From Levilactobacillus suantsaii (GTDB lineage Bacteria > Bacillota > Bacilli > Lactobacillales > Lactobacillaceae), in assembly GCF_004115745.1 (NCBI RefSeq), contig NZ_QXIL01000008.1:34902-98901 (forward strand): DNA of 64,000 nt, given 5' to 3'. Shown piece after piece: positions 61,341 to 64,000 of the stretch. The first letter of the stretch is position 1, and the number at the start of each line of letters is the position of its first letter. The notes beneath the pieces were generated by a model, which made no database searches, was not told the DNA's origin, and saw only the letters and a list, made by a program, of their open reading frames with translations. A program made the translations under genes and the position numbers.

Positions 61341-61614
61341 GCTGAAACCTCCCGGACGTAATCATGGCTGAAACAGGTAAAGCCAAGGTCTAAGATTGCC
61401 ACCACTGTGACCACCAGAAAATGGCGTGCTGGATAAGGCACTTTTTCGACCACTAATCAGCTAGCGCTTAAACGCCAATCGTTGATAACCAATGGCTGTT
61501 TTAGTCAAAAGGAACTATTTTAAGAGTACCACTGGTTGACCAAAAATGAACGGTAAAACGATTACAACGGTGCCAGGAAGCAATAACGCCCGAAGGATTT
61601 TCGTTAAGTAACGC

Positions 61615-61652
61615 CAAACAGCCTGGGGACCACGGTGTCCTCAGGCTGTTTG
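61615..61652 (-). terminator. Hairpin after the original degV stop
   Basis: CAAACAGCCTG (61615-61625) and CAGGCTGTTTG (61642-61652) are perfect inverted copies with inner pairing. The hairpin lies 25 bases after the restored degV stop on the minus strand. The frameshifted frame reads right through it. There is no clear T-run. Confidence 0.65.
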
Positions 61653-61676
61653 GGGTCATGACTTAGATTTTTAAAA

Positions 61677-62551
61677 TTAATTGTTACTATCCTGGCGTTC
61701 ACTGGCGGGACCAGTGACGAAAACCGCGACACAGCCAAAACCGGTGTGACAGGCAATCGTGGGCCAATGTGGCAGTTGACCTGCGGAAAGTCAGCGTGAA
61801 TCAAATCCTGGACGGTCTGAGCGGCTTCCCAATCACCACTGGTCGAAATCAGGACCGGTTGCGTTGCGTCGAGTTTCAACGCGGCTTTAGCGTGATCCGC
61901 TAATGCGGTCAAGGCGTGCTTCCGGGTCCGAATCTTGCTGACCATTTGCAATTTTCCCGTAGCGTTGACGTTTAACAAGGGCTTGATATGTAGCAAAGTG
62001 CCCAGGGTCGCCGTGGCTTTCGAGATCCGACCACCGTGGTAGAGAAAATCAAGACTGTCGACGGTAAACCAGTGTTGAACACGTAGTCGGTTGTCCATTA
62101 TCCAGTCGATAACGTCTGCGAGGGGCGTCTGGTCGGCTTGAAGATGGATGGCCTCAAGGACTAGGCGACCTTCACCGGCGCAGGCCGCTAAGGTGTCGAC
62201 GATGTGAATTTCGGCCTGGGGGTGGGATTCCAGAAGAATCTGGCGAGCCTGCACCGCGTTGGCGTAGGAACTGCTAAGAGCACTGGAGGTCCCTAAGAAT
62301 AAGATTGGCGTTTGAGCCAGTACGTAAGGTTTAAAGAATTCGATGTATTCACCAACGTTGATGGCAGACGTCGTTGGTTGAATGCCCGCCTTGACTTTAG
62401 CGTAGAGATCTTCGAGTAGTTGATCATTCGCTAAGTCGCTAGCAACGGTTTGACCGTTGACTTCAAAATGAAACGGGATAACTTCCACGTGGTGCTCCTG
62501 GAGCGTTGCTGCCGGGAGACCGCACTCGGAGTCGGTCAAAATTTGATACAT
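61677..62551 (-). pseudogene. degV: DegV family fatty-acid-binding protein with C-terminal frameshift
   Basis: DegV proteins bind a fatty acid; in some species they form the FakB part of fatty acid kinase. The N-terminal part is intact: QILTDSECGLP, PTTSAINVGEY with the conserved T-S pair, and FLYHGGRISKATATLG with downstream HIKPLLNV. After CHIGP the frame changes. The other frame continues TIACHTGFGCVAVFVTGPASERQDSNN and stops at 61677, which is the expected DegV ending. One base missing from a C-run near 61760-61764 explains it. As read, the protein gets a foreign tail to 61604 that passes through the terminator hairpin. Confidence 0.85.
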
Positions 62552-63060
62552 TCGGAGTCACTTCCAATTTTCAGAATAAATCCAAGTATATAGTTTTCGA
62601 GACGAGCTGTAAATATGGCACTGAAATAGGGATAATGTTGGCTTAAGCATGTTGATTTAATCTTTGACTCCACAAGTAGTTCACTAAAGATTTGGGTTAA
62701 TTTGTATACTATTAGGAAACACTTTATTTACGAGCGGATAGGCGATTGGAGAGCGTCAAAATCCTGTGAAATGCTGGGCATAAAAACTAACTTAGTTGTG
62801 TATGTGAAAGTCTTTTTCAAAGAGTGGTCAATTAAAATTGCGTTTAGGCCCACGTAGGGCTCAGCCTACGCTATACTCAACGAGTAAATTTGTTTAGCGC
62901 TTCGAAATTAACCGAATCATGTGCACTAACGGGTAAAGGATTACTTCACTAGTGGACAGTAAAAGTTATTAGAAATAGGAATTACCGGTTTCAAAGTTAC
63001 TGAAACGAGATGACGTATAAAACAGCTAAGAAAGCAATTAAAAGAATAGGTGGAAAAAAG
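62552..63060. other. 510-bp region before the second adhesin gene
   Basis: No credible gene. TATACT occurs at 62705-62710 and at 62872-62877. The latter follows the hairpin CGTAGG-GCTCAG-CCTACG (about 62853-62870), which could be an operator in the spacer of a promoter. The left end holds the minus-strand degV promoter. Confidence 0.45.
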
Positions 63061-64000
63061 ATGAAGAAAATTTGGCAGACGACGATTGGTTTAGGTTTAG
63101 GATTAGCGGCTTTTGGGGCGGGAGACTCCGATTTGAAGGGATATGCGCGTGAATGGCAAGGCACCGGATTGGACGCAGCGAGTGCGGTGATTAAAGACAC
63201 GGATGGAATGGTTCAATCCCATACCGCTGATCTATACACGAATCAAGAATTTACGGTTGAATACACTTGGACATTGCCGGAGTATGTCCCGATTTTAAAT
63301 AGAGATACCATGAAATTTCAAATTCCCTCGAACGTTAAAGTTGCTAGAGATGAAAAGTTCGAAATGGTAGGAACTAAGGGTCCTAAAAAAACGATTGGAA
63401 CGGGAGAAATTACAGTGGGTTCACAAACGGGGATTGTAACCTTTAATAATAGATTCTTAACCCAATATTTAAATCGAGAAGGCTACATCAAGTTATGGGT
63501 CACGGGAGTAACGCCGGCACCAGATCCAGAACCTGATAATGAAGAAACGCCAACGAAGCCAGATACTGACGAAAGTACGGAAACGCCAACGAAGCCGGAT
63601 ACGGATAACAACGACGATGAGGATGAACCATCAACCGGTACCACGCCAAATCCAACTCCAGATGAAGAAGTTCCGGCTGATGATGAAGATGAGACGCAAC
63701 CAGAAACGCCAACTACACCAGACAACCCGGATACTGATGGGAGTACGGAAGTCCCAACAGAACCAGATACTGATGACAACGACGATGAGGATGAACCATC
63801 AACTGGTACCACGCCAAATCCAACTCCAGATGAAGAAGTTCCGGCCGATGATGAAGATGAGACGCAACCAGAAACGCCAATTACACCAGACAACCCGGAT
63901 ACTGATGGGAGTACGGAAGTCCCAACGGAACCAGATACTGATGACAACGATGATGAGGATGAACCATCAACTGATGCCACACCAGATGAAGAAGTTCCGA
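63061..64000 (+). CDS. Surface adhesin with Asp/Glu/Pro/Thr repeats, 3' end outside the window
   Basis: The frame from ATG 63061 (7-8 bases after AGGTGG) stays open to the window edge, over 313 codons. A signal peptide (KKIWQTTIGLGLGLAAFGAG) precedes an Ig-like adhesin domain (about residues 40-155). That domain has the same plan as in the broken adhesin at 55141, e.g. NQEFTVEYTWTLPEYVP beside NYEVSYHWSLPDDVS. From about residue 157 an acidic repeat region begins, with 56-residue units. A sortase signal is expected beyond the window but cannot be seen. Confidence 0.88.
   Translation, partial: MKKIWQTTIGLGLGLAAFGAGDSDLKGYAREWQGTGLDAASAVIKDTDGMVQSHTADLYTNQEFTVEYTWTLPEYVPILNRDTMKFQIPSNVKVARDEKFEMVGTKGPKKTIGTGEITVGSQTGIVTFNNRFLTQYLNREGYIKLWVTGVTPAPDPEPDNEETPTKPDTDESTETPTKPDTDNNDDEDEPSTGTTPNPTPDEEVPADDEDETQPETPTTPDNPDTDGSTEVPTEPDTDDNDDEDEPSTGTTPNPTPDEEVPADDEDETQPETPITPDNPDTDGSTEVPTEPDTDDNDDEDEPSTDATPDEEVP
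63613..64000 (+). repeat. 168-bp tandem repeats encoding an acidic stalk
   Basis: Units begin at 63613, 63781 and 63949 (GA(C/T)GATGAGGATGAACCATC). The first two 168-bp units are nearly identical in DNA, so the duplication is recent. The third is already altered: after CCATCAACT it reads GATGCCACA and lacks the Asn-Pro-Thr-Pro part. The array continues past the window edge. Confidence 0.9.

Noticed and set aside
63483..63980. 165-codon Ser/Val/Gly-rich minus-strand frame
   Set aside because: It is the antisense shadow of the 168-bp repeat region of the adhesin gene; its apparent repeats come from that array.

Overview
The window looks like a chromosomal segment of a lactic acid bacterium of the family Lactobacillaceae, most like the Levilactobacillus brevis group. 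This is inferred from mid-GC DNA, frequent TTG/GTG starts behind strong AGGAGG sites, an XylPQ-type isoprimeverose operon, a three-subunit PntAB transhydrogenase, an Apf-type lysozyme-like protein, and a KxYKxGKxW/LPXTG surface protein with MucBP repeats. The genus is an inference; no marker gene here settles it. No rRNA, tRNA, complete insertion sequence, prophage or CRISPR array was seen.

Layout. 1-5.4 kb: the 3' end of a D,D-carboxypeptidase gene, three 35-bp tandem repeats that may be the relic end of a mobile element, a yhgE/pip-type gene broken by a one-base frameshift, and azlCD. 5.5-13.2 kb: cfa, an anchored repeat protein, a ROK regulator behind a long folded-looking leader, an AI-2E family transporter, an SGNH hydrolase, gpmA and a small conserved gene. 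13.5-19.7 kb: a small membrane protein divergent from a TetR regulator, a LysR regulator divergent from two flavoproteins, a GH27 enzyme behind three direct repeats, and an autoregulated-looking PadR/membrane protein pair. 19.8-23.1 kb: an AT-richer island holding a GATC-type (Dam-like) methylase with an N-terminal helix-turn-helix-like domain, a large PD-(D/E)XK protein that is probably the partner restriction enzyme, and a small secreted protein. 23.4-33 kb: SdpI-like protein, glutathione peroxidase, amino acid permease, xylP-xylQ behind a catabolite (cre) site, and a two-gene compatible-solute ABC transporter. 33.4-40.7 kb: a large surface protein, then purine salvage (adenine deaminase plus purine permease, divergent from an adenosine/adenine deaminase).

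40.9-49.8 kb is the most distinctive region: a sugar transporter, a DUF2264 protein and a GH2 beta-glucuronidase in one operon, with a LacI regulator and a GH59 (galactocerebrosidase-like) enzyme divergent from it. The palindrome TTTTAGTAAAA lies before both the operon and the LacI/GH59 pair, which suggests one regulon for import and intracellular cleavage of an oligosaccharide containing beta-glucuronic acid and beta-galactose.

49.9-64 kb: a drug-efflux MFS protein, an amino acid permease, two secreted lysozyme-like proteins, an LPXTG adhesin interrupted by a TAA stop, pntA-pntA2-pntB, a DUF4811 protein, a degV gene whose C-terminus is frameshifted, and the start of a second adhesin with 168-bp tandem repeats that runs off the window. 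Three of the genes (yhgE, the adhesin, degV) carry single-base lesions, so either real decay or sequencing error must be considered.
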